Below are positions 43,714 through 55,205 of a stretch of 64,000 nt of DNA, piece by piece. The first letter of the stretch is position 1. Every line of letters starts with the position of its first letter. Source of the stretch: Euglena gracilis. Lineage: Eukaryota > Euglenida > Euglenophyceae > Euglenales. Made by a program: the position numbers and the translations under genes. The stretch spans positions 87,426,482 through 87,490,481 of the forward strand of contig CP154956.1 in NCBI GenBank assembly GCA_039621445.1, read 5' to 3'. The notes under the pieces were generated by a model. It made no database searches. It saw only the letters and a list, made by a program, of their open reading frames with translations, and was not told the origin of the DNA.

Positions 43714-44340
43714 CCCCGGTCTCACCAGTTTACTCGAATCGTGGAATGGACGCCGAGCAAGAATTTGCTCGAACGCCCAGCACGGAGTCCGTCACTTACC
43801 CTGTGTACCAACCAGAAGACTCAGAATACTGGGATTACTGGGCGACATGCGAATGGCTGTCTAACACGAAGGGTAAGAGCAACGGGAAGGGCAAGGGTAA
43901 GGGGAAAGGAAAAGGCCAGGAGAAAGGTGGGAAAGCCCCACCTGGCAGAGGCGGAAAAGCCGCCTGGCCAGCTCCAGGCAAAGGCGGAAAATCTGCCGGA
44001 CCCCCAGCAGGAAAAGGCGGAAAATCCGCCGATCCTTCGAAAACGAAGGATTATGATGTTGCCCTGGCGTTCAACTACCTTGAGGAAATCTGGCCAAAAA
44101 TCGATGAAGATCCCCAGAAATATACGCGCGCAGGCAACGTGATCCACCGACCACCGGATGCGGTGCTCGAAGTGGTGCAGAATCGTATGAACGATCACTG
44201 CAAAAGATCTTTCTACAGTACTGAACTTCATGCGTTTGAGGGAAACCCTCATTCGGATGAAGTCGTCCTGGACCGGATGTCCGGTTTCTGGGAGCTGTGG
44301 TTCTGGTTGGGATACCCCTGCCAGAACTTCGGCGGACCCC
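43714..44340 (+). CDS. GKG-repeat ORF segment, unknown origin
   Basis: It continues in the frame of 43,218 by chance or fusion. It has a Tyr/Ser/Glu-rich stretch, a run of Gly-Lys repeats (GKGKGKGKGKGQEKGGK), four AGKGGK-type units, then a folded-looking part (VALAFNYLEEIWPKIDEDP). It may be the Gag of a DIRS-like element whose recombinase tail follows at 44,341, with everything between deleted. No firm family assignment. Confidence 0.45.
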
Positions 44341-44927
44341 AAGCCTCAAGCCCAAGGACCCCAAGCCTGGAAAAAATTCGGAGCCTTTCAAGCCCATTAT
44401 TTGAGGCTTGGGGTCGTATCAAAAATTCAAAGAATTATGGCCCAGTACCTCACCATCTCGCAGTGCGGAGCCCGAATGGTCTCGGATTCCCACGACACAG
44501 GAAGGGGGAGGGAGGGACCAAGTGGGCGAAGCACAAGAAGATGGTAAGCCCAACCCCCCCGCCCAGAAAATCAGCAGAAAAAAGAAAGACATCCCAGCCA
44601 GAAAGGGGGCCCGACCAAGCAGCCCCAATCACCCACCCAGAAACACACCAGAAAGCGACAGCCATCCCCACCTCCGGGGGGACCCCCCACCAAGCGGCCA
44701 TGTTCGAGGTGCGCGGGGGGAGCCACGACGTTTCAGCTTCGCCAATGTGTCGGAGGAGGCCTCATCATCGCCAGTCCGATATCAAAAGGCGCAGTAAGAA
44801 AAACCCCCGCGGGCACCAACCACACCAGAGCAGAACAGCCAGCAAGGAAAGCAGGACTCAATCTTCTTCTGCTTCGCCCTCTTGGTCCCTTCCTCCCCCT
44901 TCCCGTGTCGTGGGAGTCCGAGGATAG
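44341..44927 (+). pseudogene. Remnant of a second DIRS-like recombinase
   Basis: AFQAHYLRLGVV (44,383-44,420, in the frame open at 44,230-44,547) matches SAHYLRLGAV of the element at 15.3 kb, including the catalytic Tyr. The basic tail is then found in shifted frames; CRRRPHHRQS ... RSKKNPRG and SPSWSLPPPSR correspond to the end of the other copy. Only the last part of the recombinase survives. Confidence 0.75.
44481..44922. repeat. Inverted repeat in DIRS-like tail, second copy
   Basis: Arms 44,481-44,544 and 44,862-44,922 are near-perfect inverse copies around a ~315-bp loop. The placement matches the pair at 15,466-15,813 although the arm sequences differ. Confidence 0.85.
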
Positions 44928-44929
44928 TT

Positions 44930-46430
44930 CCAAAAGAAAAATGGATAGCGTGCGTTAAAACGCTCCAAAAGGACATTTGATCATCGAAATTTTATAATAT
45001 TTGATCAATTTGATAAATTTTGATGAAATTTGTTAGTGATTGTTGGGAAATTTTGCATTACAAACGGAATGCAAAAGAATGGCATTTTTGCACTTCCAGC
45101 ACCTTCAGCGCTGGGGTTTTGTTGTGCCAAAACCCACCCCAAAACCCAACTCTCCCCCAAAATTTTGCGGGGGGACAATGAACACCTCAGGCTCCGACTT
45201 TGCCCCCGTGAGGCTCGCCGGCTCACAAGATGTTTGTGCTTCGCCTTCGGTGTCCCTTCCTCCCTGGTCGGTTTTACTCGAGGGTCCAATTTTTCCAATT
45301 TTGGGCTAAAAATGGGGGGGTATTCGGTGGGGAAGGTCCACGGTGATCATAATATGCAGCCGCAAACAACTTGTTCAAAGGAAAAAATCATCTCAATTAT
45401 GGCATATATCAGAAATGGTTTGGGAGAGTCATGGTCAGATCCAGGTCAATGGGTAGAAGAGTTAGAGTGTGGCTGTGAGAAGCTCGATACAAGATAGACA
45501 CTTGGGAAGAAACATTGCCAAGCAAGCAGTATGCAGAATCCACCAGGATCCGATGTGAACAACTGAAAGATTTGGAAAAATTGTTCAACAAAAAAAGCGA
45601 ATGGACCATTGCCTTCATGTCAGTCCCGGGTTCGTGGAGGTTGTTCCTGAGAGGGTTTGGAGGCCTATACTTTTTCTCTTTCACCCTTGTGGTGCTTCCC
45701 AAAATGGGTTGAAACACATTGATCCTCCAAAACAACAAAAAGCAAAACATCAAAAACGAATGTGTTTGTTCTGCTCCATGCATTCTTTCTGGGGGCCAAG
45801 GTTCCAGATTCCACATTCTCCCCGCTGCGCTTCACTTGCTGTATTTCCAATATCCTTCATTTTTTGGTGGATTCCTTGAAGGGCAGTGAAAATTAGGGGG
45901 GGGGGTCCCAGAGCAGGTTCATGCAGTGTGAGTGTGTCTCTGGGCAAAGGTGTGTTTTTTTGGAAGAAATACCCACTTCAATCACATTGCCAACAGGCTC
46001 CCCCACAAATTGAAACACCATTTACATGTACTTGCACTTCCATGGTGCTATGTGTTGTTTTTTCCCGAAATAAAAACATTCACATGCGATCCTTTGTGAG
46101 AAGGCTGGTCAAAAGGGAAAATGGCTCACAGGTGAAGAGTGAGTGGCTGAAAGGTCAGATGATTGCACAGAGTTTCTTTTTGCCTTTGGCGCGGCGTGTA
46201 GCAGGCTCATCATGCACTTTGACGACGTTGGTTGCATCATTGGCACCTAGGCAGAAGGCATGCAGCTGTCATAAGATTTACAAATGCTGGTGCGGATGAT
46301 GATTTGACCATCACACAACGCAGTGGGAGAGGCAGGATTTGCATTCCCACACCCAGCATGTTTTTTAGTCATTTTCTTTATCCATTGAAAACACAATTTT
46401 GTGGCACTATTTGAAGTCCCTCAACAATTT
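44930..46430. other. Region without a recognised gene
   Basis: A GAGG/CTTCGCC...CCCTTCCTCCCTGGTCG stretch at 45,236-45,283 resembles the DIRS tail arms and may be a third fragment. A plus frame at 45,488-45,712 (YAESTRIRCEQLKDLEKLF) and a minus frame at 45,409-45,816 overlap; neither is recognised. Confidence 0.35.
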
Positions 46431-49400
46431 TTCTGGCGCTTTGTGTCAGAATTTTTCCCTGGGAGGAGGGGGGTGACCCCCCCCCAAGAGGGGTCCGAAA
46501 CCACCCCAGGGGGGGTCCAGCCTCCGGCTGGAAAAAAGGCTGCTGTCTGGAAACGAGCTGCTGGCTGGACTCCCCCCTCGGGGAATACCTGGGCTGGAAG
46601 GTGTTGTGCTGGGCTGGGTCGATGAAAAACAAAGTTTTCTAAAACATTTTTGCCTTCTCGACATTTTGATGGATGGAGCTAGATCAAGGCTGGGACTCAT
46701 GTCTGGCAGGTGGATGGGACGAGAGCACCAAACCACACACACAAGTGCATGTGCCAGACATTGAGGGTGAGGAAGTCATGAGAAAAAAAAATGCAGGGAT
46801 AGGTGAGCTGGGTTGGCTGGCCAGCCTGCGGCCGGCTGGACCCAACTTTATTGCACTCGACCACCCCCCCCCGGGGGGGGCTCCCAGCCCCAATTTGGGC
46901 TGCTGGCTGGATTTGAGCTGCTGGCTGGCTGCCCCCCCCACCAGGATGGGGTCCCCTCCGGCTTAAGAAATCCCCTAGCCATGACTTAAATACCCTGGGG
47001 TTGACCCGATATTTGGGGAGGTTTGCTGATTTTGGGTGGGTTTTGGGGTGGGTGAGTGAATGGGTCCCAGGCATACAATTGCTTACCGACCCCCGGGGGG
47101 GGGGAGGGGGGGGTCACTCCACTTTTTTAAAAACCAGTCAGTCACTCATTTTCAAAAAACCAGCCAGTCACTACCCCCCGGGGGGGGGGGGTCCGGGCCA
47201 AAAACCAGTCAGTCACTTTGAAAAAACCAGTCACCCACCCCCCCCGGGGGGGGGGGGGGGGTTGGTCAGTGCTTTTGCAATTGCCTGGTCCCAGGGGAAT
47301 GTTGAAATGGGTGGTGGGTGGGTCTGTCCTGAAAACAGAACCTATCCCCCAGCCACAGGTCAATAAGTCAATTTATGCCAGCGGCACACGTTTTTATTTT
47401 GTTCCCAAATCCCCAATCGTTCTGGCGCGAATTTGTGGGAATCCCTGTATTCAAATAAGCTTTAATCAAATTCTGGGGAAGAAGCCATTTTTTTTGTGTT
47501 GTTTTGATTTGGCTTTTTTGCTTGACAACAACATATCCAAAATATGATCCAAAACATGCACCTACGTGACAAAAGTTGAGTAATGAAAAAAAATGTCCGA
47601 AAGAGGTGAAAAATTTTTTCTGCAAAGAAGAAATTTAAATCCAACCGACATTGATTTTTTTGTTTTTTTGTTTATTATTTGTGTGTTCTTTGCCTCGCAT
47701 TTTGTAAGGGTCCGTGTTGCAGTTTTTCCTCTCTGAGAACCCTGGTTCCAGTGCACAAAAACGGGAAGAAAGTTCTTCTGGACTGGACCCAAACCAACAA
47801 GGCTTTTGACAATGCTGACCTCTTTGTACCAGTGGGGGGGCAAATACTTTTTTGTGGGTTTCTTTTTTGCATTTTTCCCGAACTATTTTTCGATTTTTTT
47901 TTGCTGGGAAATGTACTTAGGCTTGGGAAAAAAAAACTCCTCAATTTGACCCCGATTTTTCCTGAGACCAGTTTGTCAATTCTTGTCATCCTTGGATTTT
48001 TTGCCAACAAATTGCATAACCTTGAACATATTTTTGCAATTATGTTCCCGAAATCAAATCAAAACAGATCAAAATACAGTTGCATGATGAAAACTTCTTC
48101 TTCGGAAACAATTCTTCTTTTCAAATTGCCATGGTGGGAGGAGGTCGACCACCCCCCCAGGCCTTCATGAACAGCCCTGGCCTTGGCAATGAGCTGCCCG
48201 GCTCAGTGTCTTGAAAAATGGGTTCATTTTGGCCCATCAACCTGGGGCAAAAATAGCCCAACTGGAACAAGGTGGCGCAAAGAGCAAGCTTTCAAGTGGT
48301 GGCGCTCACCGCCACCCCCCAGAATTCAAAAACCCTTCTCCTGCAATGGTGGACGTTTGGGTTTTTCAAAAAGGACAAGAAGCACGGGGTTTTTAAGATC
48401 TAAAGGCTTCCAGCACTTTTCGCCATCCAATTTTTTTGATGAAAGAGGGCAAGCCTGGCCTCACCTTGTGTTTTTTTTGGTTTTTGTCTCTGTTGGGTCA
48501 CTGGGTTTTCTCCCCCGTGTCATTTGTAGGCGCTTTGGACTTTCAGATGTTCCCCCAAAATCTGTTGATGCGAGATCCCTTTTCAGACTTCTTCTGCCAT
48601 AACCTCAATCATTGAGATTGAGAATTATTGCAGGCGCAAAGCGCTGGGAGAAAAAAATTACAGTTCCAGGGGAGGGTCCCAACCCCCCCTCCGCCTGTCA
48701 GCTGGGAAGGGGGGTCCAAACCCCTCTCCCCCCCCTGTCAGACCCCTTTTCCCTCCCGCTAAAAAAAACAAACACTCACTTCAAATTACCTGCTGAACCC
48801 AGCCCTGACAGGGTTAAGCTAACCCATTGGCGCGGGAGTCCAGTGGCCCAATCAGGGTTGTATGGGAATCTCGGTGGGGGGGGGGGGGCTCCCCCTTCCA
48901 AAACTAGGGGGCTTCTTTTTAAGACCCCCGGGGGGGGGGGGGTCTGCTGACTTAAAAAGAAGCCTGGGGGGGGGACCCCCCTCCTACTCCAGTTTTCAGT
49001 CGCCGAACTTTTCGCCGTTCAGTGCATAATTTCAGCCCTGTTTTGGGGTCAAAAATCAATTTTTTGAAACTTCTCAAAAATGGTGGGGAATCAAAGCAAA
49101 TCAAAATGCCCCATCTAACAGCATTTTGATTTCCCGCAACTCCCCGCCTGGCCCGATTTACGACCATTTTTCGACCAATTTTGGCCATTTTTGCCAAAAT
49201 TTCATATCTCAAGATACACACCCGGGGCGAAAAACGACCCAACCATGGAAAAAAGGAGGGGGCTGGTTGGAAAAAAAGGAGCTGGCCGGGGGGGGGGGAT
49301 GCTGGCTGGACCCCCCTCAACCTGGCTGCACCGAGCTGCCCAAATCTACTTCAGCGGGGGGGTCCGCAGCTCGGCTGGGAGCTGCTGGCCTGGCTCGCTG

Positions 49401-50464
49401 GACTACCCCAGTTTGGGCTCCCTCCAAGTGCTGTGGGGGGGGTCGGACCCCCCAGCACTCCTGCAAGGAATAATTCCTTGCAGGAGTGACCTAAGAATCG
49501 GCACACCTGGAAATGCGGGAAAGCCTGGTGGGGAGGGTTGGATCAGTGATTCACTTGGCGACCCCCCCCCGAGGGGGGCACTTCTTCCCGGGCCCAAATC
49601 AACCCACTTTTTTTCAAATACCACTACCACCCACAACCCCATCCCAGGGGGGTCAACCACCCACCCACCCACACACCCAAAATCGGGCCAAAATCGGCCA
49701 AAAACACTGAAAAAATTTTCCAGCCCGGCCTTTGGTTGGGCAAAAACCTGACCCGTGGCGCCGGCCACCCCCTCGGGGTCCCGGGGTCCTGGGGCCCAAC
49801 CCACCAAACCACTCTCGAACCCCGCCCCCCCCGGGGTCACACAGATGTGAGTCCATTGGTCAGACCCCTCCCAACCACCAAGGGGGTGGAGGGGTGATCC
49901 CCCACCCACCACCTGCCAACAAAGTTTCCTGTCCAGCCGTAGGGAGGTGTCACACCACTGTTAAATGAACTATTGCACACGGCATAAATGATTTTTGCCG
50001 TTAGAAATGCATTCCCACGTTCTTCAATTCTCAAGGCATAAAAAGCAGGAACTGGAAGGAAGGTGGTGTACGGTGGCACACCAGTGCCAGCGGGGGCGTT
50101 GAACCCTTCCTTCCTGGCCCCCTTCGCACCAGCCTGAATAGGCATGCTGTCGGGTTCGATCTGCCCCCGTCGCACATACGACTCGGCCAAGTACTCAAAA
50201 ACTGGAAGTGAGGAACGGTGATATGCAAAGCCTGGTGGGGATCCCTGCCTCACCCCAACATTGAAGCGACCGAAATAAAATTGCGCTGGATTTTGGCGCA
50301 AAGCTCCCGTCCCGATTTCATTGAGAAAAAGATGGCACCTTTTTGGGGGTGTGGCATGGCAGTTGGAAACCTCATTGAAGCTTTCAGAAGATCTACCATT
50401 TTTCTGGCCTTTCAATTTGTGGTTGCAGCAGAGCTGGTGTTTGATTTGATGCAGTGGTTTGATG
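46430..50464. repeat. G/C-homopolymer and AGTCAGTCACT repeat region
   Basis: Mirror C/G runs recur together with CCAGTCAGTCACT units (47,130-47,240, four copies), a short CTTCTTTTTAAG/CTTAAAAAGAAG inverted pair (48,907-48,968) and GGCTGG-rich patches. Minus-strand frames at 49,837-50,415 look partly protein-like (HRSSLPVFEYLAESYVRRGQ) but no domain or splice sites could be fixed. Confidence 0.5.
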
Positions 50465-50781
50465 CAGTGGTTTTCTTAAATACCTGGAGGGGGGGGGTCG
50501 TCCGGCTGGCTGGAAAAAGGTGCTGGCTGAAAAGAAGTGCTGGCGGGATTCTCCAAACCAAGCAGCCCCATCCCACCCAGAATTACAAACCCCTGAGAAA
50601 AAAGACCCCCCCCCCCCGAGGGGGTGGGGAGTCCAAGGGGGGGGGGGGTCTGGCCAGCTGCCGCCTGGGGTCAGATGCCCTGGCAAAGGCCCTGCTGGCC
50701 GAAAAAAGCTGTTGGCTGAAAGCTGCTGGCTGGCTGTACCCCCCCCCGGGGTTCTTTTTTTCCGGCTTAAGAAAACCCCTG
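50465..50781. mobile_element. Probable hAT-like miniature element
   Basis: Ends CAGTGGTTTTCTTAA (50,465-50,479) and TTAAGAAAACCCCTG (50,767-50,781) are inverted repeats with 14 of 15 matches, and CAGTGGTT/CAGGGGTT is a common hAT terminus. The inside is G/C homopolymer and GCTGG-rich. The flanks agree at only 5 or 6 of 8 bases, so the target duplication is not proven. Confidence 0.5.
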
Positions 50782-51805
50782 ATTCCATGACCTGAAGGCA
50801 TTGTTCTCCTGCAGGAAACAAACCACCAGTGCTCAAGACACTGCGTTAGGTGCAGGCCTTTGCTTGGGGAGAATTTCCACAGCTGCAGAAAAGTTTGGGT
50901 GAAAATGAAAGTGGGTCCCTTTTTCTTCCAAAACCCAGAAAATCACTAACTATCTGGGGCACTCCGGGGTCCAAGGGGAATTGACCACCAATGTTATGGC
51001 CAACGTCAGAAATGCTTGCTCCCATCCCGTTTTGCCCGGTGTGCCAAAATTGCAACATATACAATCAAATCCCAAAAACACAAAAAAAAACCAGCGCTTA
51101 AAAAGAGGTATTTTCCATCCCACATGTCCAAAACACAACAAAGGGTCAAAAGATATCGAAAAATAACAATGCAAATTTTCAACCACTTTTGAAATGCAGC
51201 TTTGTCATCCCCAAATCAGTCAAAATGACCTCAAAAACCAAAACTGAGAAAACAAGAAATGAGACCTTTTGACGGCAAGTGGAAGAAAACTCTGAAGATT
51301 TTGAGCAAAATTTCGTTTCTGTTTTTGGGGCATGCGTCGCCTTCCATGCAACTTCCATTTATCTGGAAGACATTTTCAAAAACTTGGAAGAGGTAAATAT
51401 GCAAAATTGAAAATTATGCAACTTGTATATGCCCCGTTTAAATACACAGGAAAACGGACTGTTGGAATGCGTTAGTGTTTTTGATTTTTCTGTCCTGGGT
51501 AGCCAATCAAGCCAAAGCCATGCAAAAAAACACACTGCTTTGACTCGAACCTTGCCGCCCCCTCCCTCCTTGTTCCAGGCAAATGCAATTGACACGGGCC
51601 AACAACATGGTGTCTTTGTGACGTTCAATGGAAAACCCCAGGTTGTGTCCCCAGAAATGTGCCGATAACATGGGGGAGGTGCCAATCATGTGTGGACAGG
51701 GGGGGGAAATCCAGGCAGGAAACAAAACTGGGACTCACAAAGTCCGGATATTGAATCCATTTGGATCCAGCAAGATATGATGGGTGAGCACGTTTGATAG
51801 CACAC

Positions 51806-51888
51806 CAGGGTCAATGTTGAAGTTTTCTTTGCAAGAGGTTCGGAAGAACTTGACGCCAAGGGTCTTCGCGAGCGCTTCTGCCTCTTGG
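51806..51888 (-). CDS. Rab23-like GTPase, exon with G5/C-terminal part
   Basis: This exon follows an acceptor CTCCACTAG and ends before GTGTGC. It is 83 nt and encodes QEAEALAKTLGVKFFRTSCK, then ENFNIDP. This corresponds to Rab23 EAEALAKRL...FYRTSVKEDLNV, including the TS of the G5 guanine-binding box. Entry in phase 2 completes an Asn codon with the exon at 52,390-52,490, so the junction is exact. The next exon was not found to the left. Rab23 is a membrane-traffic GTPase linked to cilia. Confidence 0.85.
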
Positions 51889-52389
51889 CTAGTGGAGATG
51901 AAATCACAAAATGTGTAACAAACAAAACAAACAGGAAAAAATCATACTTATTTTTGTTTGTTACATGCCAGTGTCCCTTGGGGATGAGGTCAGGGGTTAG
52001 GGATAAGCAAAGAGTTCAGAATGAGACCTGGAGAGGGTGGGGCAGGGATCCCAGGTTCGTGCCATGTCTCCAGAATGCACACAAATCTTCATGAAACATC
52101 AACATTTTCCGGATTTTCCGGATAATGAGTGAAATCGTAGGGGAGCACAGGGAGAGGACCAGCCCTTGGCATCAACAATTTTCAAAATTCATCAATATTT
52201 TTTTATATCAGGAAAAAAGACAATAAAATTGTGGACAAAGATTTCAGACAGTGGGCCTTGTTTTCACCGAACTTTCAAAACATAACTCAAAGAAGAGCAA
52301 CTTTTGATCTGTCGTTGAAATCAGTGATTCCATTACATTCCCTTTTTATTGACATTCAAACCAACAATGATCCAGCAGAATTGCCATAC
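51889..52389 (-). other. Rab23-like intron
   Basis: A 501-nt GT-AG intron (GTATGG ... CCACTAG) joins two exons in matching phase. Confidence 0.8.
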
Positions 52390-52490
52390 TTTTGGACCAC
52401 GGCTTGGTCAATGAGGTCGATCTTCGTCTGAATGAGGGCCATCACGATATTACCCTTGCCGCACACGTTCTCCACTTTCTCCTGCCAACC
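52390..52490 (-). CDS. Rab23-like GTPase, exon with G4 box
   Basis: It is preceded by TTTTTACCAG and followed by GTATGG. The 101 nt encode GWQEKVENVCGKGNIVMALI, then QTKIDLIDQAVVQ. It matches Rab23 W-R-E-K-V...VLVQNKIDLLDD; the guanine-specificity box is TKID rather than NKID, a tolerated variant. Compared with Rab23 about fifteen residues (the SxTDRxSF part) are missing between this exon and the one at 58 kb, so a small unseen exon is likely. Confidence 0.85.
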
Positions 52491-53561
52491 CTGGTAAAAA
52501 AAAAAAACACACATAAATAACTCCAATGCCATCACACAGAGGTACCCCCCCTTGTTGTTAACGCAACAATGTTTCAGAAAAATGTCGTTGACACGGGGGG
52601 GTCAACTGGCACGCTGTGTCAACAGCATGTTCCATAAAAAAACAGACTGTGCCAGCAACAATGGGCCTCCACAATAAACTTTGGGGCCTTGGCAAAAAGC
52701 ACTGGGCTGAAAATGGTTCGTTCAGCTCAGTTCAGGGCAGATTGACATCGGAGAAATTGCGGGAAATTTGCAGAAAAATTGCGGAAATTGCGGTTTTGGG
52801 AATTAGTCCACCTCTGCTTCAGGGGACTTTAAAAACTTTCACAAATTTGGTCATTTTGCAATATGGGTGTGAGTTTTGCGATGTTATTTACACAGATGGG
52901 CTAAGGAAAAGAGAGATCACACTGAGGTCACCAGAAACAAGTGTCACTGGTTTCTGGGAAGCCCAAGGGTTGATTACAAACAAAACACAGCTATGCCCCC
53001 CAAAATATAAATTTTCCTTCCAGCACTCTGCAGAGAAAAACCTTTGGCAATTTTTTGCAAATTTTTGTCTAAACAGTGCCCCAGATGACATTTTGGTTTG
53101 GTTTTGGGGGGGGGTACGTCACTCAAATTTGCATGTATTTTTCCTTGATTGACGAAAAAAATGTGCCCGGCCAAAATGCGGGACGCGGGGGGGATGAGGG
53201 GGGGGGGGGGGGACACGGGGGGCCAGGGGGCAAACACCCCCGGATAAAATTTTACGGTCGCTCCCAACTACATGGCCGCTCTGGGGGGGGGGGGGCATAC
53301 AGTTGGGAGTTTTTTTTTGCGTTGTTGATGGAGTAGGGTTCGGGTTAAATTCGGCCTAACTTCAGGCCTAACTTGTACACCTACCTAACACCTAACTCCT
53401 AAACCCTCAACCCTATTCCATCAATGGTGCAAAAATTTTTGGACCCCTCTCCCCCAACTATTGCCCCCCTGGGGGGGGCATATAATTGGGAGCTGCTTTT
53501 ACACCCAAAATTCCGAAACTTTGTCAAATAATATTCCCCCCACCAAATAATATACCCCCTG

Positions 53562-53858
53562 CAGGCTTCTTTTTAAGACCCCCGGGGGGGAAAGGGGGGG
53601 GTCCCCCCCACCCACCCAGGGTGGCGCGGGACCCCCCTGGGGGTGGGGCGGGGGGGCGGGGACCCCCCCAAAATCGGGCCCGTTAAAGGCAATTTTCAAA
53701 AATTTTCGGCGCTTCGCGCCGAAAAGGTATACCCAGCGCCTCCGGCGCGGGACCCCCCCCCTGGGGGGGGGGGTCCGGGGCCCAGACCCACCCACCCCCC
53801 CCCAACCCCCCTCCCCCCCCGGGGGGGGGGGGGGGCTCCTGACTTAAAAAGAAGCCTG
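53562..53858. mobile_element. hAT-type MITE with perfect 8-bp duplication
   Basis: Sixteen-base ends CAGGCTTCTTTTTAAG and CTTAAAAAGAAGCCTG are perfect inverted repeats, flanked by ACCCCCTG on both sides (53,554-53,561 and 53,859-53,866). The 297-bp inside has no gene but carries the C/G mirror runs and GGCGC-TTC-GCGCC hairpins (53,703-53,722) seen elsewhere. It lies in an intron of the Rab23-like gene and shows that the G/C-homopolymer modules travel inside hAT-type miniature elements. Confidence 0.88.
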
Positions 53859-53866
53859 ACCCCCTG

Positions 53867-55205
53867 GGCTTGAACTTTGGCGGAACAAATAATACTCTCG
53901 GGGGGAATATTACTTGGGGGGGTGGACAAGTGCAGGGCCAGGGCCTGGTGTTTGCAGGGTGATGGAGGGTCCCAAAGGATATATTTCAGGTCCAGCGCCT
54001 TCCAGCGCCTTCGGCGCCAGGCCAGCCACTTTTCCATTTTCGGGCCTACCCCCCCCTGGGGGGCCTTGGCCATAAAACCAGTCAGTCACTCTGAAAAAAC
54101 CAGTCAGTCACCCCCCCCAGGGGGGACAGGCGTTAAGCAATGGTTTGGTTAGAACCACCCCAACCCCTGGGTTGGTAATGAAAACCGCGGATTATCACCA
54201 TGACCCCAGCCCAGTTCCCGGAATTTTGTTTTGCAGTTGCGAGCGACGGGATCCCGAGTTTCCGAATCACCTCCGTCTGACCCCCAAATCCCTGCCAGGC
54301 CCGAGTTATTCACCCGCGGAGGGGTCCAAACTGGGTAGGATTTGCCAACCCCCCCCCCAGTTTCGACGCTGCCATTTCACCAGGATGAGATTTTCAGTCA
54401 AAAAATCGATTTTTCGAAAATACCTCAAGAAAACGCACATTTTTCCAGAAATGTCAGTCAGACAAAATGTGCCCCTGGAGGAATGTGCCCCTCTGTCGTC
54501 CCCCGTTCGCCATTTTGCTGCCGACATGCCTGGCCCGTGTTCCGGCGTGCTTTTGTGGCCCAAAACGTCCATATTGGGGTGTTTTCTGGGGCCATTTTTT
54601 TGGTAAAAAAATCGACTTTTTCAAAACATGTTGACAATGAAGCAAAATTAAAGAAAACGTCAAGAAATCGATGTTTCCAAATATCGCGAAAATGAAGTAA
54701 AATAAAAGGAAATGTCTGGAGACCTATATTGAAGCCTTTACAATGCCCTATCTAACGGGGGGTTGGTACGCCGTGGCGAGGGGGTCCGAATAAGGGGGGG
54801 GGTAAATGGCGTGGCGAGGGGGTCTCGGAGGGGGGGGGGGGGGGGATGTACCATGGTTGCAAAATTAAAAATATAACGGGTGGCGTGGCGAGGGGGTCCG
54901 GCTGGGGGGGGGGGAGGGGGGGAAATAGCGTGGCGAGCCCCTCGGAGAGGGGGGGGGGGAGGGTGTACCAACCCCCCAATGGTATTTTGATTTCCCTGCA
55001 CTCCCTGCCAAGCCCGAAACATGGACAATTTATGACGGGGGGGGGGGGGGGGCGACCGCCCCCCCCCGAAAATTTTTCGCCCCCCCGAGAAATTTTCTCG
55101 CCCCCCCCCCCGAGACTCGCCCCCCCCCCGAGAATTTTTAATTCCTTTTTTCCCTTCAGAGGATGAAAAAGTTTTTGGCACCAAAATGTTCCTTGGCCCC
55201 CTACT
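53867..55205. repeat. G/C-homopolymer repeat region in Rab23-like intron
   Basis: It holds CCAGTCAGTCACT copies (54,068-54,110), an unusually long alternation of G runs with GGCGTGGCGAGGGGGTC units (about 54,770-54,960, four copies) and C-run/GAGAATTTT units (55,060-55,140). No gene is seen. Confidence 0.6.

Noticed and set aside
49837-50415. Host gene exon on the minus strand
   Set aside because: Part of the frame looks protein-like, but no splice sites, domain or codon bias could be established and its end runs into G/C repeats.
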